Below the pieces are notes generated by a model that made no database searches, was not told where the DNA came from, and worked only from the letters and a program-made list of their open reading frames with translations. Made by a program: the position numbers and the translations under genes. From Candidatus Binataceae bacterium (GTDB lineage Bacteria > Desulfobacterota > Binatia > Binatales > Binataceae), in contig JASHZA010000217.1 of assembly GCA_030042765.1 (NCBI GenBank), positions 1 through 11,062 of the forward strand: a stretch of DNA of 11,062 bases, given 5' to 3'. Position 1 is the stretch's first letter. Every line of letters begins with the position of its first letter. This document shows positions 1 through 7,503 of this stretch, piece by piece.

Positions 1-1188
1 GAAACGTGAAAAGATCCGCTGCCTTCCCTCTGACGAGATGCCTATTCCGGTGTCGGCGACGCAGAAGCGCAGTGCGCCGGCCCCTGGTGAGTCAGTATCT
101 TTCTCGACGCGCATCACGATTTGCCCCTGCTCCGTGAACTTTATCGCGTTGACAAGCAGGTTGAGGCAGACTTGCTGTAGCCGCATTGGATCGCCAATCA
201 ACTTGACTGGCGTGCCCTGCGTAATATGCAGGATCAACTCGAGGTCTTTGCGATGAGCGCGCAGCGCCAACGCGTCGACCACGCGACCTAATAGTTCCTC
301 CAAGTCGAATTCAACGCGGTCGAGTTGGAGCTCTCCGGCCTCGATTCGCGAGATGTCAACGATGTCGTTGATCAGGCCGACCAAAGCGTCACCGCTGGCG
401 TGGCAAATTCTAAGGTACTCCAACTGCTCGGGGGTGGGTGCGGTCCCTTCGAGCACTTCGGTCATCCCCACGATTGTATTCAAAAGCGTGCGCATCTCGT
501 GGCTCATCGACGCGAGAAATTCCGATTTGTCACGAGATGCCTTCAGCGACTGCGCCAGAGCTTCAAGCTGGCGGAAAACTCTACGTCGGTACTGGTCGAT
601 AAACGCAGCCGGGAATTCCGATAAGATCAGCACTGCGAGCAGCGAAATCCACTGATACCGCACGAACGGTTCCGCTACTCCTGCGTTGAGACTGACAATC
701 AAGTAACTGACCAGGCAAACGAGATTAAGCGCACTCTGCCAGGTCGCCCCCCACGGTAGAAAGGTTGCGCATCCGAATGAAAACGTAATGATTATGTAGA
801 ATTGAGGAGTAGGGGTACCGCTCATGCTGTTCATGATGGTACCGGTTGCAGCCAGCACTCCTACCTGTATAAGAGCCAGCGGTTTCCAGTAGCGCTTAAA
901 CCATTGCGCGAACGTCACGGCCACCGCAAACACGGCGTCAACCCCGTTGATTGCGTAGTAAGGGAGAAATATGTGCTGGTATTGCGCCATCGTGGCGCGG
1001 TCGGCGGCGAGGTAGAGAAATTGGAAAAGGAAGACTATCGTGCCGACGATACGAAAGGAGCGCGCGGCAATCGCTGCGTTTTCCGATTCGACCGCGGAGG
1101 CGGAAGCGCTATCGAAGGACGTGCCGTTCGAGGTATTGTTGATATCGGACAGCTTCTCAGGCGCACCCGGTTTCTCTCCCGCGTTCAT
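1..1188 (-). CDS. Membrane-bound sensor histidine kinase, partial (C-terminal part beyond the left edge)
   Basis: The minus strand is open for 396 codons from ATG at 1188 to the window edge. A GAGGG Shine-Dalgarno site lies at 1195-1199. After a polar N-terminus (about 1-43) there are roughly six hydrophobic segments (about 46-63, 75-97, 103-121, 129-147, 152-169, 179-198). A short linker helix leads to a HisKA dimerisation domain with the phospho-acceptor in SHEMRTLLN (H230). The ATPase domain follows, with the N-box (DPMRLQQVCLNLLVNAIKFT, N347) and the G1 box DTGIGI (D379). Such kinases autophosphorylate and pass the phosphate to a receiver domain. A fused receiver could lie beyond the edge. 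Odd point: the H-box proline is leucine (HEMRTLLN instead of HEMRTPLN). The signal sensed is unknown; the membrane block resembles no sensor domain I can name. It is divergent from the amidase gene. Confidence 0.93.
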   Translation of the reverse strand, partial: MNAGEKPGAPEKLSDINNTSNGTSFDSASASAVESENAAIAARSFRIVGTIVFLFQFLYLAADRATMAQYQHIFLPYYAINGVDAVFAVAVTFAQWFKRYWKPLALIQVGVLAATGTIMNSMSGTPTPQFYIIITFSFGCATFLPWGATWQSALNLVCLVSYLIVSLNAGVAEPFVRYQWISLLAVLILSEFPAAFIDQYRRRVFRQLEALAQSLKASRDKSEFLASMSHEMRTLLNTIVGMTEVLEGTAPTPEQLEYLRICHASGDALVGLINDIVDISRIEAGELQLDRVEFDLEELLGRVVDALALRAHRKDLELILHITQGTPVKLIGDPMRLQQVCLNLLVNAIKFTEQGQIVMRVEKDTDSPGAGALRFCVADTGIGISSEGRQRIFSRF

Positions 1189-1488
1189 CGCTATCCCTCG
1201 CTCGCCGCCGCTTGGATGGCTCGGACAGGGCGAATTACGATGTCAACCGCATAGGCTTCGGAACTTCGTCGGATGCGGGTATGAAGTGTTCCCCCCGCCA
1301 CCTTGGGACGGGTTGCCTCGCTTTTGCAGTCTAATCGATCAAGGAATTTCTGCCAGAGCGAGGCTTTGCGGGGGTCTCCGAGCGGAGACAAACGCGACTG
1401 AAGCGCAAAAGCGGAAAGCCATGTCCGGTACGTAACACCGCCTGCTGTCATTTGACGCAGTCCGTCGACGGCGTTTACGATCCCTTTC
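1189..1488. other. Divergent intergenic region between kinase and amidase, with inverted repeats
   Basis: This 300-base gap must hold the promoters of both flanking genes, but I see no clear -35/-10 pair. It contains a perfect hairpin, GTCTCC-GAGC-GGAGAC, at 1374-1389. That hairpin is nested inside a 9-base inverted repeat, CGCTTTTGC (1319-1327) and GCAAAAGCG (1405-1413). Open frames crossing it show no recognisable protein and no good ribosome binding site. Confidence 0.5.
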
Positions 1489-2901
1489 GTGATGGCCAGG
1501 GATAACGAAATCTGCCGTATGGATGCGGTCACGCTGGCTGCACATATTCGGCAAAAGCGCATCTCACCGACTGAGGTTGTAGACGCGGTGTTGGCCCGGA
1601 TGGAGTGCCTGGAGCCCCGCATACACGCCTTCTGCACGCCTAGTCCAGCGCTGGCGCGGGCCGAAGCCTCCCGAGTCGAAGCCGACATCATGGCCGGACG
1701 CGAAACGGGTCCGCTAGCCGGGGTGCCGGTCAGCCATAAGGATCTGCTCCTGACCAAGGGCGTGCGCACAGCATCAGGCTCGCTCGCATACAAGGATTTC
1801 GTTCCGGAGGAGGACGACGTCGTCGTCGAGCGGATGCGCGCGGCGGGCGCCGTCACGATAGGCAAAACCAACGTGCCCGAGTTCGGGTATAGTCCAACCG
1901 GCCACAACCCGGTCTTCGAGACCACTCGCAACCCATGGAACCTGGCGCTGACGCCCGGAGGGTCGAGTGCCGGCGCTGCCGCGGCCGTCGCATCGGGCGT
2001 CGGACCCTTGGCCACTGGCAGCGATGGCGGCGGATCGGTGCGCATCCCTGCGGCATTCTGCGGGATCTATGGATTCAAGCCTTCGATGGGCAGAATTCCG
2101 CTTTATCCTGGCGCCCGCGACGAACGTTATCCCGGCGTTTCGGGATGGGAGTCGCTCGAGCATATCGGACCGATTACCCGCACGGTTGCCGATGCGGCGC
2201 TGATGATGTCAGTGACGGCCGGACCCGATATGCGGGACCGCCATAGCCTGCCCAAGGCCGATTTCGTCTGGTCGGAGTGCCTCAAGGGCGCGGTGCGCGG
2301 CAAACTTATTGCCTATAGCGCGAACTGGGGTTATGCGGCAGTCGACCCCGAGGTGCGCCGGATTGTCTCCTCTGCGGTCCGGGTTTTCGAACGCGATTTA
2401 GGATGTGTCGTCGAGGAAGCCAATCCCGGATGGGAGGATCCGCTCGCTGCGTTTTTCGCACTGATGATCGCGGAGACGGATCTAAAGGGAATGCGCGAGA
2501 TGGCACGCACGTACAAACTGTCCGGCCACCTGCACGATGCGCTGATGACTCCGTGGACTGCCGAGGACCTGACCAATGCCAACATGGTGCGCAAAGGTGT
2601 GGTTCGCAGGATGGCGCAGTTCATGTCAAGTTACGAATTGTTGCTGACGCCCACACTTGCGGTGCCGCCGTTTCCGATCCATATGCAAGGTCCTGAAAAA
2701 ATCGACGGGCGCTACGTGCGCACCGCCGAGTTCCTCGCGTTCACCTTTCCTATAAACCTGACGGGGCAGCCCGCGGCGACTGTGCCTGCGGGATGGACCG
2801 CGGAGGGCCTGCCGGTGGGTCTGCAAATCGTTGGACGCCATCTGGACGATCCCGCGGTGCTCGCCGCGTCGGCGGCATACGAAGCCGCGGCGCCATGGTG
2901 A
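1489..2901 (+). CDS. Amidase signature family hydrolase
   Basis: This 470-residue protein has the usual length of the amidase signature family, which hydrolyses C-N amide bonds with a Ser-cisSer-Lys triad. All three residues are visible: K84 in GVPVSHKD, the cis-serine S159 in PGGSSAG, and the nucleophile S183 in SDGGGSVRIPA. The spacings (75 and 24 residues) match fatty-acid amide hydrolase. The C-terminus (GLPVGLQIVGRHLDD, then YEAAAPW) is the normal family ending, so the gene is intact. No signal peptide is seen, so it is probably cytoplasmic. The start is uncertain: GTG 1489 and ATG 1492 overlap and neither has a good Shine-Dalgarno site. ATG 1519 would still keep the fold. The substrate cannot be told from sequence. 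There is no GatB/GatC neighbour, so a GatA role in tRNA amidation is unlikely. A lone catabolic or detoxifying amidase fits best. Confidence 0.95.
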   Translation: MMARDNEICRMDAVTLAAHIRQKRISPTEVVDAVLARMECLEPRIHAFCTPSPALARAEASRVEADIMAGRETGPLAGVPVSHKDLLLTKGVRTASGSLAYKDFVPEEDDVVVERMRAAGAVTIGKTNVPEFGYSPTGHNPVFETTRNPWNLALTPGGSSAGAAAAVASGVGPLATGSDGGGSVRIPAAFCGIYGFKPSMGRIPLYPGARDERYPGVSGWESLEHIGPITRTVADAALMMSVTAGPDMRDRHSLPKADFVWSECLKGAVRGKLIAYSANWGYAAVDPEVRRIVSSAVRVFERDLGCVVEEANPGWEDPLAAFFALMIAETDLKGMREMARTYKLSGHLHDALMTPWTAEDLTNANMVRKGVVRRMAQFMSSYELLLTPTLAVPPFPIHMQGPEKIDGRYVRTAEFLAFTFPINLTGQPAATVPAGWTAEGLPVGLQIVGRHLDDPAVLAASAAYEAAAPW

Positions 2902-2951
2902 CAGATGGCCTCCGATGCTCGCCCAGCTGGGACTATAGCGCCTGCACGAAA

Positions 2952-2984
2952 GGCCGGAACGGAATCCAAGGTTCCGTTCCGGCC
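2952..2984. terminator. Perfect 13-bp hairpin between convergent genes
   Basis: GGCCGGAACGGAA (2952-2964) and TTCCGTTCCGGCC (2972-2984) are exact reverse complements around a 7-base loop. The hairpin lies between the amidase stop at 2901 and the exported-protein stop at 3015, so it could end transcription from both sides. The T-runs are weak: TTTT about ten bases downstream on plus, TTTC on minus. Terminator function is therefore inferred from position and stem strength. Confidence 0.7.
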
Positions 2985-3014
2985 CTGTTGGTTATAGTTT
3001 TGTCGGCGCAGCGC

Positions 3015-3587
3015 TTACTGGGTGATGGAGCCTTTGAGTTTCAGGACCACGTCAGAGGCCCTTTGGCTGCCGTCGACGGTCCCCCATCCGCTTGCGGAGG
3101 GACTCGGCGCCGGGGCCGCGGCGATTCCGAAACCTCCCACGATCGCATTGGTGCCATTCGGGGTGATGTTGCTGCAGAGGGACAACAGCAGGTTGAGCGA
3201 TTCCGTCTTGACGAATTTGTTCTTACCCGCGCCCAGGGTCGTGGTGAGGCTTGCCACGCCGAATCCAGCCTGGCAGGTCGAACCCCCAATACCGCTGGTC
3301 GCCGTGCCGCTGTCGACAGTTATGTTCACCACGCCAACCCCCTTGCCGGCCAGGTTGCCCGTCACCTTGGCCGCTGCCATCGTGACGCAGGAACAGTTTG
3401 CTGGGCCGCTCGGACAGATTGCCGTGAAGCCGAGGACCGAGCACGCACCCGCAACCGGGGAGCTAATCGCTCCGGTGATGGTACCGCTCAGAACCTTCGT
3501 TTTGACCGCATCCCCTTCCTGAGCGAGCACCAGTCCTGCCGCTAGCGCGACGACGACTCCTCCAATGATCAACACGCGTTTGTACAT
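3015..3587 (-). CDS. Exported small protein with six cysteines, function unknown
   Basis: The 190-residue protein starts at ATG 3587, with AAGGA about ten bases upstream. The N-terminus MYKR followed by hydrophobic residues and ending ALAAGLVLAQ is a clear Sec signal peptide, with cleavage probably near residues 22-23. The mature part is small-residue rich (Gly, Ala, Ser, Thr, Val). It has six cysteines (C49, C58, C65, C67, C105, C138), an even number that would suit disulphides in the periplasm or outside the cell. Repeated Thr/Val/Gly stretches such as KVLSGTITGAISS and GVGVVNITVDSGTATSG suggest a beta-rich fold. There is a low-complexity linker, AAAPAPSPSASG, near 156-167. I recognise no family. 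It has no close same-strand neighbour and is probably transcribed alone. Confidence 0.8.
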   Translation of the reverse strand: MYKRVLIIGGVVVALAAGLVLAQEGDAVKTKVLSGTITGAISSPVAGACSVLGFTAICPSGPANCSCVTMAAAKVTGNLAGKGVGVVNITVDSGTATSGIGGSTCQAGFGVASLTTTLGAGKNKFVKTESLNLLLSLCSNITPNGTNAIVGGFGIAAAPAPSPSASGWGTVDGSQRASDVVLKLKGSITQ

Positions 3588-3910
3588 CTTTCGTTATTCC
3601 TTTCCCTCGAGATTGCGATTGAATACCGTGTTTGCGGGCAATCCTGTTATGTAGCGCGCCGCGGGTCAAACGAAATCGCATTTTTTGGCAACCGCCGGTC
3701 CACTCCGGCGAAGCTCGGCAAATATCTTCCTTAACGTTTAGACGCGCGCAGGCGCGGACGCTATTAGTCCGTCACGTCAGACTTGGCGGGCCCGCTACGG
3801 CTACAAGCAACCGGTCGTTCCCTGTTCCGAGCAGAGAGAGGTGTCAGGTGAGGGCGTTCGAGGCCGAGCACTGGGGCGCACCGTCCATCTGTCCGCGTCT
3901 GGCGCTCGTG
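3588..3910. other. Intergenic region upstream of the exported-protein gene
   Basis: No convincing gene is seen in these 323 bases; the open frames are out-of-phase and lack ribosome binding sites. The part nearest 3587 should contain the promoter of the exported protein, and a TTGACC-like hexamer occurs there on the minus strand without a well-spaced -10. A 10-base palindrome, GCGGGCCCGC, lies at 3786-3795, and a short dyad, CGGAC/GTCCG, near 3757-3773. The rest is unremarkable. Confidence 0.4.
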
Positions 3911-4759
3911 CTAGTAGCTCCCCATCTCCCGGCGCAGATCGGAAACCTGGTCCTTTAGCTGGCCGATGTAGACCTGCTGTTCCTGAATCTGCTTTTCGAG
4001 TTCGTAGTCCGAGCCGTTCCAGGCCCTGTCGTTGCTTTTGGGTGAATCGCCTTGATTCGTCGAAGTCTCGTCCAGCTTGCAGTCCGATAGCGCCACTTCT
4101 TCCTGTTGGCACTCGTGCAGGCGCGATCTTTCGGCCAGCAGTTGATTGATCTGGCGTTGCTGATCGTCGAGCTGGCGCTTGATGTCGGCCTGCTGAACCT
4201 GGACCTCGCGTTGTGCATCACTGAGTTGATACTTGGCCACTCCGGTCGCGCCGAGGGCCGCACCGGTTTCTGCCCCTTGAACCGAGCTGCTGGCCGATCC
4301 CAGAAGCGCTGCGCCGGCGATGCCTCCGGCCGCGAGCGCCGCGGAATGGTCGAGAACTGCCGGCACCCCACGCATGGCGCACGTCACCGTCTCATGATTC
4401 TGCAGCTCGACGGCTTCGCCGATCACCGTCACCGCCGTGCCGGCATCGTTCTGCTCCTTGTGCACGTTGATGACAGCGTCCGCATCATTTGGATAGCTTT
4501 TCAGCGCCTCGGCTCTTAGTCGCTGCGCCGATGCGGTGTTGTCCTCATCGACCGTCGCGTCGGCGAACGGTTCGTCGAACTTGACCGTGCCCAGATCGCG
4601 ATAACACTCTCCCGGCACGTTCTGGCTCGTCACGTAGATGAAGCGGTCGGGCGACCGCACTTGCGCTCCCTGTGTTGCATCCGTCGCATGCGGAGCGCAT
4701 CCAGCCGCCAGGGCGGCAATCGCCACAAAGCTGAGCCAGCGACTTATAGAAACTTCCAA
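3911..4759 (-). CDS. Outer-membrane-type lipoprotein with glycine-zipper and coiled-coil segments
   Basis: I chose TTG 4759 because GGAG lies about ten bases upstream and it gives a normal 20-residue lipoprotein signal, MEVSISRWLSFVAIAALAAG, cut before C21. An ATG at 4792 adds 11 residues but has no Shine-Dalgarno site. The residue after the lipid-bearing cysteine is Ala, which favours transport to the outer membrane. In the 282-residue product, a folded part (about 40-120, containing ECYRDLGTVKF and NDADAVINVH) recalls RcsF/YbjQ-like small domains, but only weakly. A Gly/Ala-rich glycine-zipper-like stretch follows (about 140-175). Then come two polar, heptad-like coiled-coil segments (about 179-215 and 251-280) separated by a Ser/Asp/Asn-rich linker. 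Four further cysteines lie after C21. Role unknown: probably an envelope structural or stress-sensing lipoprotein. Confidence 0.85.
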   Translation of the reverse strand: MEVSISRWLSFVAIAALAAGCAPHATDATQGAQVRSPDRFIYVTSQNVPGECYRDLGTVKFDEPFADATVDEDNTASAQRLRAEALKSYPNDADAVINVHKEQNDAGTAVTVIGEAVELQNHETVTCAMRGVPAVLDHSAALAAGGIAGAALLGSASSSVQGAETGAALGATGVAKYQLSDAQREVQVQQADIKRQLDDQQRQINQLLAERSRLHECQQEEVALSDCKLDETSTNQGDSPKSNDRAWNGSDYELEKQIQEQQVYIGQLKDQVSDLRREMGSY

Positions 4760-5162
4760 GCTATTGCCACTCCGAAAACAAATAGCGCACATGCCAGGGA
4801 AAAAGTCGCGTCCATTGCATGCTGAGCCTTATGATCAAAAGTCTGCCCGGATTAAAGGCCTTGGTCTTCGCTTAAGACGCGATCCGCCATTCAACGGTTA
4901 CAAGCCTTCGAGGTGGTCGTGGGGTGGATCGCTCATTCAGGAGGCTTTATACAGTTGTGCAACGACCCATTGCATCTTAAAACTCGCGTGCGGCAGTTTG
5001 CAGACGCCCGCCTTTTCAGACAGTGCCGCCAAGGGTAGGGTGACGCTGCGAATCCTATCCTATCACAGCGGCGGCCTCACCGCTCCTCCCCGGCGTCGGC
5101 GACGACTTCGACGTCGAATCGCGCGCGTCGCCGAGCACCGCCTGATGATGACAAGGAGGAGG
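4760..5162. other. Intergenic region between lipoprotein and phosphatase-like genes
   Basis: About 400 bases with no supported gene. Open frames here do not resemble any protein family. The stretch next to 4760 should contain the lipoprotein promoter, but I find no good hexamer pair. Near 4940 a plus-strand AGGAGG precedes a TTG codon, but the frame closes after about 27 codons. Positions 5097-5133 hold a nested palindrome, listed separately. Confidence 0.4.
5097..5133. repeat. Nested inverted repeat downstream of the phosphatase-like gene
   Basis: CGGCGACG (5097-5104) pairs perfectly with CGTCGCCG (5126-5133). The interval contains a perfect 12-base palindrome, TTCGACGTCGAA, at 5107-5118. 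It begins about 30 bases after the stop codon of the minus-strand gene ending at 5163. It could be a transcript 3'-end hairpin, but no T-run follows it. A protein-binding dyad is an alternative. Confidence 0.5.
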
Positions 5163-6521
5163 CTAGGTTCCCAGGTCCAGCCCCGCGAGCTTCAGAACAA
5201 AGTCCTTGGCCTGATCCGCTTCCAAAGGCTGTCTTGAAGAATCGGGTCTAATCCCTTCGCCGTAAACGGCCATGGTCCCCTCGGGGACGTGGTAACCTGT
5301 CCCCGGATCAATGTAGAGAATCTCGATCCCGCCTTCCGACCAAGTCCGGCTAGCCTCGCCCATCATCCAAAATCCGCTCTCGATATCGGCCTTGCTTGGC
5401 AGCGCGAGCGTGATGCAAAGAGATTTCCCAACCTCTTGAACATCGAAGAGCCGCTTCCCGGAGATGTCCCTGCAAAAGGCCAGCGATTGTATCGTGCGCT
5501 CTCGGATATCGGCGTCTTCGATTTCAACGGCGGTCTGCGGGTCCATCGCCATCAGCGGACGATAGAAGCGGCTGTCGAGGCCCAGGCACCGCGCGAGTCT
5601 TCCGAAGTCCTTGAGCACGAGTTGCACGCCTTCGTAAGTATCGCGATGGATCGCGGCCTGGCCCATGCTACTGGCCAACACGATGATCAGGCTCGGATTC
5701 AATGCGCACCAGGCCATGGCGTCGGCGAGGATCCGATCAAGCACCCTCATTGCGAATTCCACCGTGGACAAGTGAGGACTTTCGCACTTTTCACCGGTTA
5801 GGCCGAAGTCTTCCGGAAATACGGCGTGCCAATATCGGTGCATAATACCGGCCACGTGGTTGGTGAAAAACGTTGAGAAGGCCGGCGGATGCGACGGATC
5901 GAATAGCCTTAGGAACGCGTCCCACATCAGGATCGCTTGAAACACCGGACGGCGGGACAACCGGCTTTGGTCGATGCGCTCGCCAACCAGTTGGCGCGCC
6001 GCTTCTGCAAGCGTCCTGAACCGCACAAGAGAGAGCAATTGCAACGTCTCTTTTGAAAACATTCCAGATGAGCCAACTGTGCGCCTGTTGCTTGTGGTCT
6101 GTAGCAGGTTGAAGCGCTGAAGCGGCTCCAAAGACGAAGGGATGCAAGATGAATCGTGTGCAAAAGTATCCGGAATGTAGAAGCCGCCCTCTCCAGGCTC
6201 GATCGGGGGCCAGCTTTGCAAAGATCCGCAGACACCGATCGAGTAACCTCGCTGGCGGAACTCTTGCCAAATGGGAGTACCTCTGAAGGTGGAGGGATCC
6301 TGGCCGAGATTCTTGATCCCATGCCTTTCTTTCGGCATCCCGCGATGAAAAGTGGGCCAAGTCACCCATGGTGACAATTCGCCGGTGTCCACCGCGACGT
6401 TGGTTAGCAGGCGTGCGCTTGAAAAAAACCTCTCTATGGACCGGTAGCCGTAGCGCGAAAATCGGTCGATAAGCCTCCAGGGCACTTCATTCATTTCCAG
6501 AAGCAGGATGGGTCGAGTCAT
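5163..6521 (-). CDS. Alkaline-phosphatase-superfamily (type I phosphodiesterase-like) protein with degenerate metal site
   Basis: The start at ATG 6521 is chosen because GGAG sits eight bases upstream; ATG 6551 would add ten residues but has no such site. The 452-residue protein has the outline of type I phosphodiesterases/nucleotide pyrophosphatases. A first strand LLLEMNEV ends where the family puts its first metal ligand. WVTWPTFHRGMPKERHGI follows, with a candidate nucleophile T54. A central NHVAGIMHRYW (221-231) comes next, and a late GTGYHVPEGTMAVYGEG contains H411. The usual SDHG metal-binding motif is replaced by SSMGQ (284-288), and N11 stands where Asp is usual. Either this is a divergent subfamily with changed metal binding or a non-catalytic relative. 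No signal peptide or membrane segment is seen. It stands alone, so no substrate is suggested. Confidence 0.8.
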   Translation of the reverse strand: MTRPILLLEMNEVPWRLIDRFSRYGYRSIERFFSSARLLTNVAVDTGELSPWVTWPTFHRGMPKERHGIKNLGQDPSTFRGTPIWQEFRQRGYSIGVCGSLQSWPPIEPGEGGFYIPDTFAHDSSCIPSSLEPLQRFNLLQTTSNRRTVGSSGMFSKETLQLLSLVRFRTLAEAARQLVGERIDQSRLSRRPVFQAILMWDAFLRLFDPSHPPAFSTFFTNHVAGIMHRYWHAVFPEDFGLTGEKCESPHLSTVEFAMRVLDRILADAMAWCALNPSLIIVLASSMGQAAIHRDTYEGVQLVLKDFGRLARCLGLDSRFYRPLMAMDPQTAVEIEDADIRERTIQSLAFCRDISGKRLFDVQEVGKSLCITLALPSKADIESGFWMMGEASRTWSEGGIEILYIDPGTGYHVPEGTMAVYGEGIRPDSSRQPLEADQAKDFVLKLAGLDLGT

Positions 6522-6605
6522 TTCACTAACTCCACCTACCGACCGATGCATCTTCGATGCAAAAACAACTTAAAACTAATAATAGCATAAAAGAGCAATT
6601 TAGTG
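6522..6605 (-). promoter_or_regulatory. AT-rich leader and probable promoter of the phosphatase-like gene
   Basis: The stretch just upstream of the phosphatase-like gene is strikingly AT-rich compared with its surroundings (about 6561-6605). Read on minus it contains TATTAT and TTTTAA hexamers about 20-40 bases upstream of a small dyad, GCATC-TTC-GATGC (6548-6560). The exact -35/-10 pair is ambiguous, so the call rests mainly on composition and position. Confidence 0.35.
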
Positions 6606-7068
6606 CAAATCCCCCAGCCCCCATCCGAGAGCGACGTGAACCAGATGCCCGGCGGATTCCCAATCCTTCCGGTCAAAACTGGCGGCACCTGAACCCTGAA
6701 AGTGTAAAATAATAAGTAGGAATTATACTCAGATAGTATGACTAGCCGGCATTGGCTCGAAGGCGACTCCTCGAACGATTCGAAAATCGCCGAGAGGGAA
6801 ACCAGATGCGTGCGCGCTTAGCCAAACGGCGGCGAGCGTCGGAACTTCACCGCCCGCGATCGCGATCGTTCCGGCGGTGCCCGCTATAGCTCGCAGTGCA
6901 CGCGATACACTTTCACATCGATTGGCGATCCAAAGGCCTCATCTGAACACACGAATGCCCGCGGAATTTCTCCGCATTCGCGAGCCCCGGCTGGACGCGT
7001 GCACCTCGAAGCCGATCTGGTCGCCGATTAATGCTCGGGCCTGGTGCGGCCTCGGTCGATCTTTAATC
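6606..7068. other. Gene-poor region with an AT-rich island and a GC-rich hairpin
   Basis: No recognisable gene is present. An AT-rich island at about 6698-6745 looks promoter-like on the plus strand and contains a small dyad, ATACT-CAGAT-AGTAT. Downstream, GAGGG precedes ATG 6806 of a 27-codon arginine-rich frame ending at 6889. I do not call it a gene. A hairpin pairs CACCGCC (6848-6854) with GGCGGTG (6873-6879), and its interior holds the palindrome CGATCGCGATCG (6857-6868). Positions 6890-7068 show nothing further. Confidence 0.4.
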
Positions 7069-7503
7069 TTAAGTCTGTTCGGTCCGAAGGCGGGTCAGTT
7101 TGAGAGTTTTGATTACCCAGTTGCCGCCGATTCTTTCGAACGTCTCGTGGTAGTGGCCCCATCCGTGGAGGGTGCGGCGGCGCGATCCTTCGGGCCACCA
7201 GATGAGATCCTCCATCGCGAAGATTCCATTCGCGGTCGTAGGCGAGAGCACCTCGACCTCCGCCATGTGGCCGTGATGTACGGTCACCGCGGGATCTACG
7301 ACTTTGCGGACCAGAGCCACGATGTTCGCAACTCCGGAGGCCGTCCACTCCTTCGAGTCGCCCTCCGACGAGTAGTCCACCGTTGCATCCGGCGCGAAGA
7401 CAGCGGCGAAAGCCGTCCAGTCCTTGGTATCCATGCAGCGGAAATAGCGTGCCTTGACTTGCTTGATTTCCTCAATTGCCGCTAATCGTTCAGCTTCGGT
7501 CAT
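7069..7503 (-). CDS. SnoaL/NTF2-like fold protein
   Basis: The 144-residue protein starts at ATG 7503, with a strong GGGAGG six bases upstream. The order of segments is that of the NTF2-like cone fold. An N-terminal helix pair (EEIKQVKARYFRCMDTKD) is followed by WTAFAAVFAPDATVDYS and a helix (ASGVANIVALVRKV). Strands then contain HHGHMAEVEVLSPTTANGIFAMEDLIWW, GWGHYHETFERIGGNWVIKTLKLTRLR. This matches the SnoaL-like group whose members are cyclases, isomerases, hydratases or simple ligand binders with a deep hydrophobic pocket. Catalysis cannot be assigned, although the two adjacent histidines in HHGHM and H in GWGHYHE line such pockets in some relatives. It is complete, cytoplasmic and monocistronic, and divergent from the bactofilin gene. 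Confidence 0.88.
   Translation of the reverse strand: MTEAERLAAIEEIKQVKARYFRCMDTKDWTAFAAVFAPDATVDYSSEGDSKEWTASGVANIVALVRKVVDPAVTVHHGHMAEVEVLSPTTANGIFAMEDLIWWPEGSRRRTLHGWGHYHETFERIGGNWVIKTLKLTRLRTEQT

Noticed and set aside
1191..2045. Minus-strand 284-codon frame overlapping the amidase
   Set aside because: It lies opposite a clear amidase with complete catalytic motifs, and its translation is Ser/Arg/Ala-rich with no recognisable domain.
2793..3545. Plus-strand 250-codon frame antisense to the exported protein
   Set aside because: It overlaps the end of the amidase and the whole exported-protein gene, is Arg/Gly-rich and has no family likeness. The minus-strand frame has a signal peptide and a ribosome binding site.
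4941..5038. Small plus-strand frame after AGGAGG
   Set aside because: Only about 27 codons from a TTG start, with no conservation evidence; the AGGAGG is probably chance.
4638..5237. Plus-strand 199-codon frame
   Set aside because: It overlaps the lipoprotein N-terminus and the end of the phosphatase-like gene. It is strongly basic, with no ribosome binding site or domain.
6856..6863. GCGATCGC octamer as a HIP1-type repeat
   Set aside because: Only this instance was noticed; HIP1 is meaningful only as a highly abundant genome-wide element.
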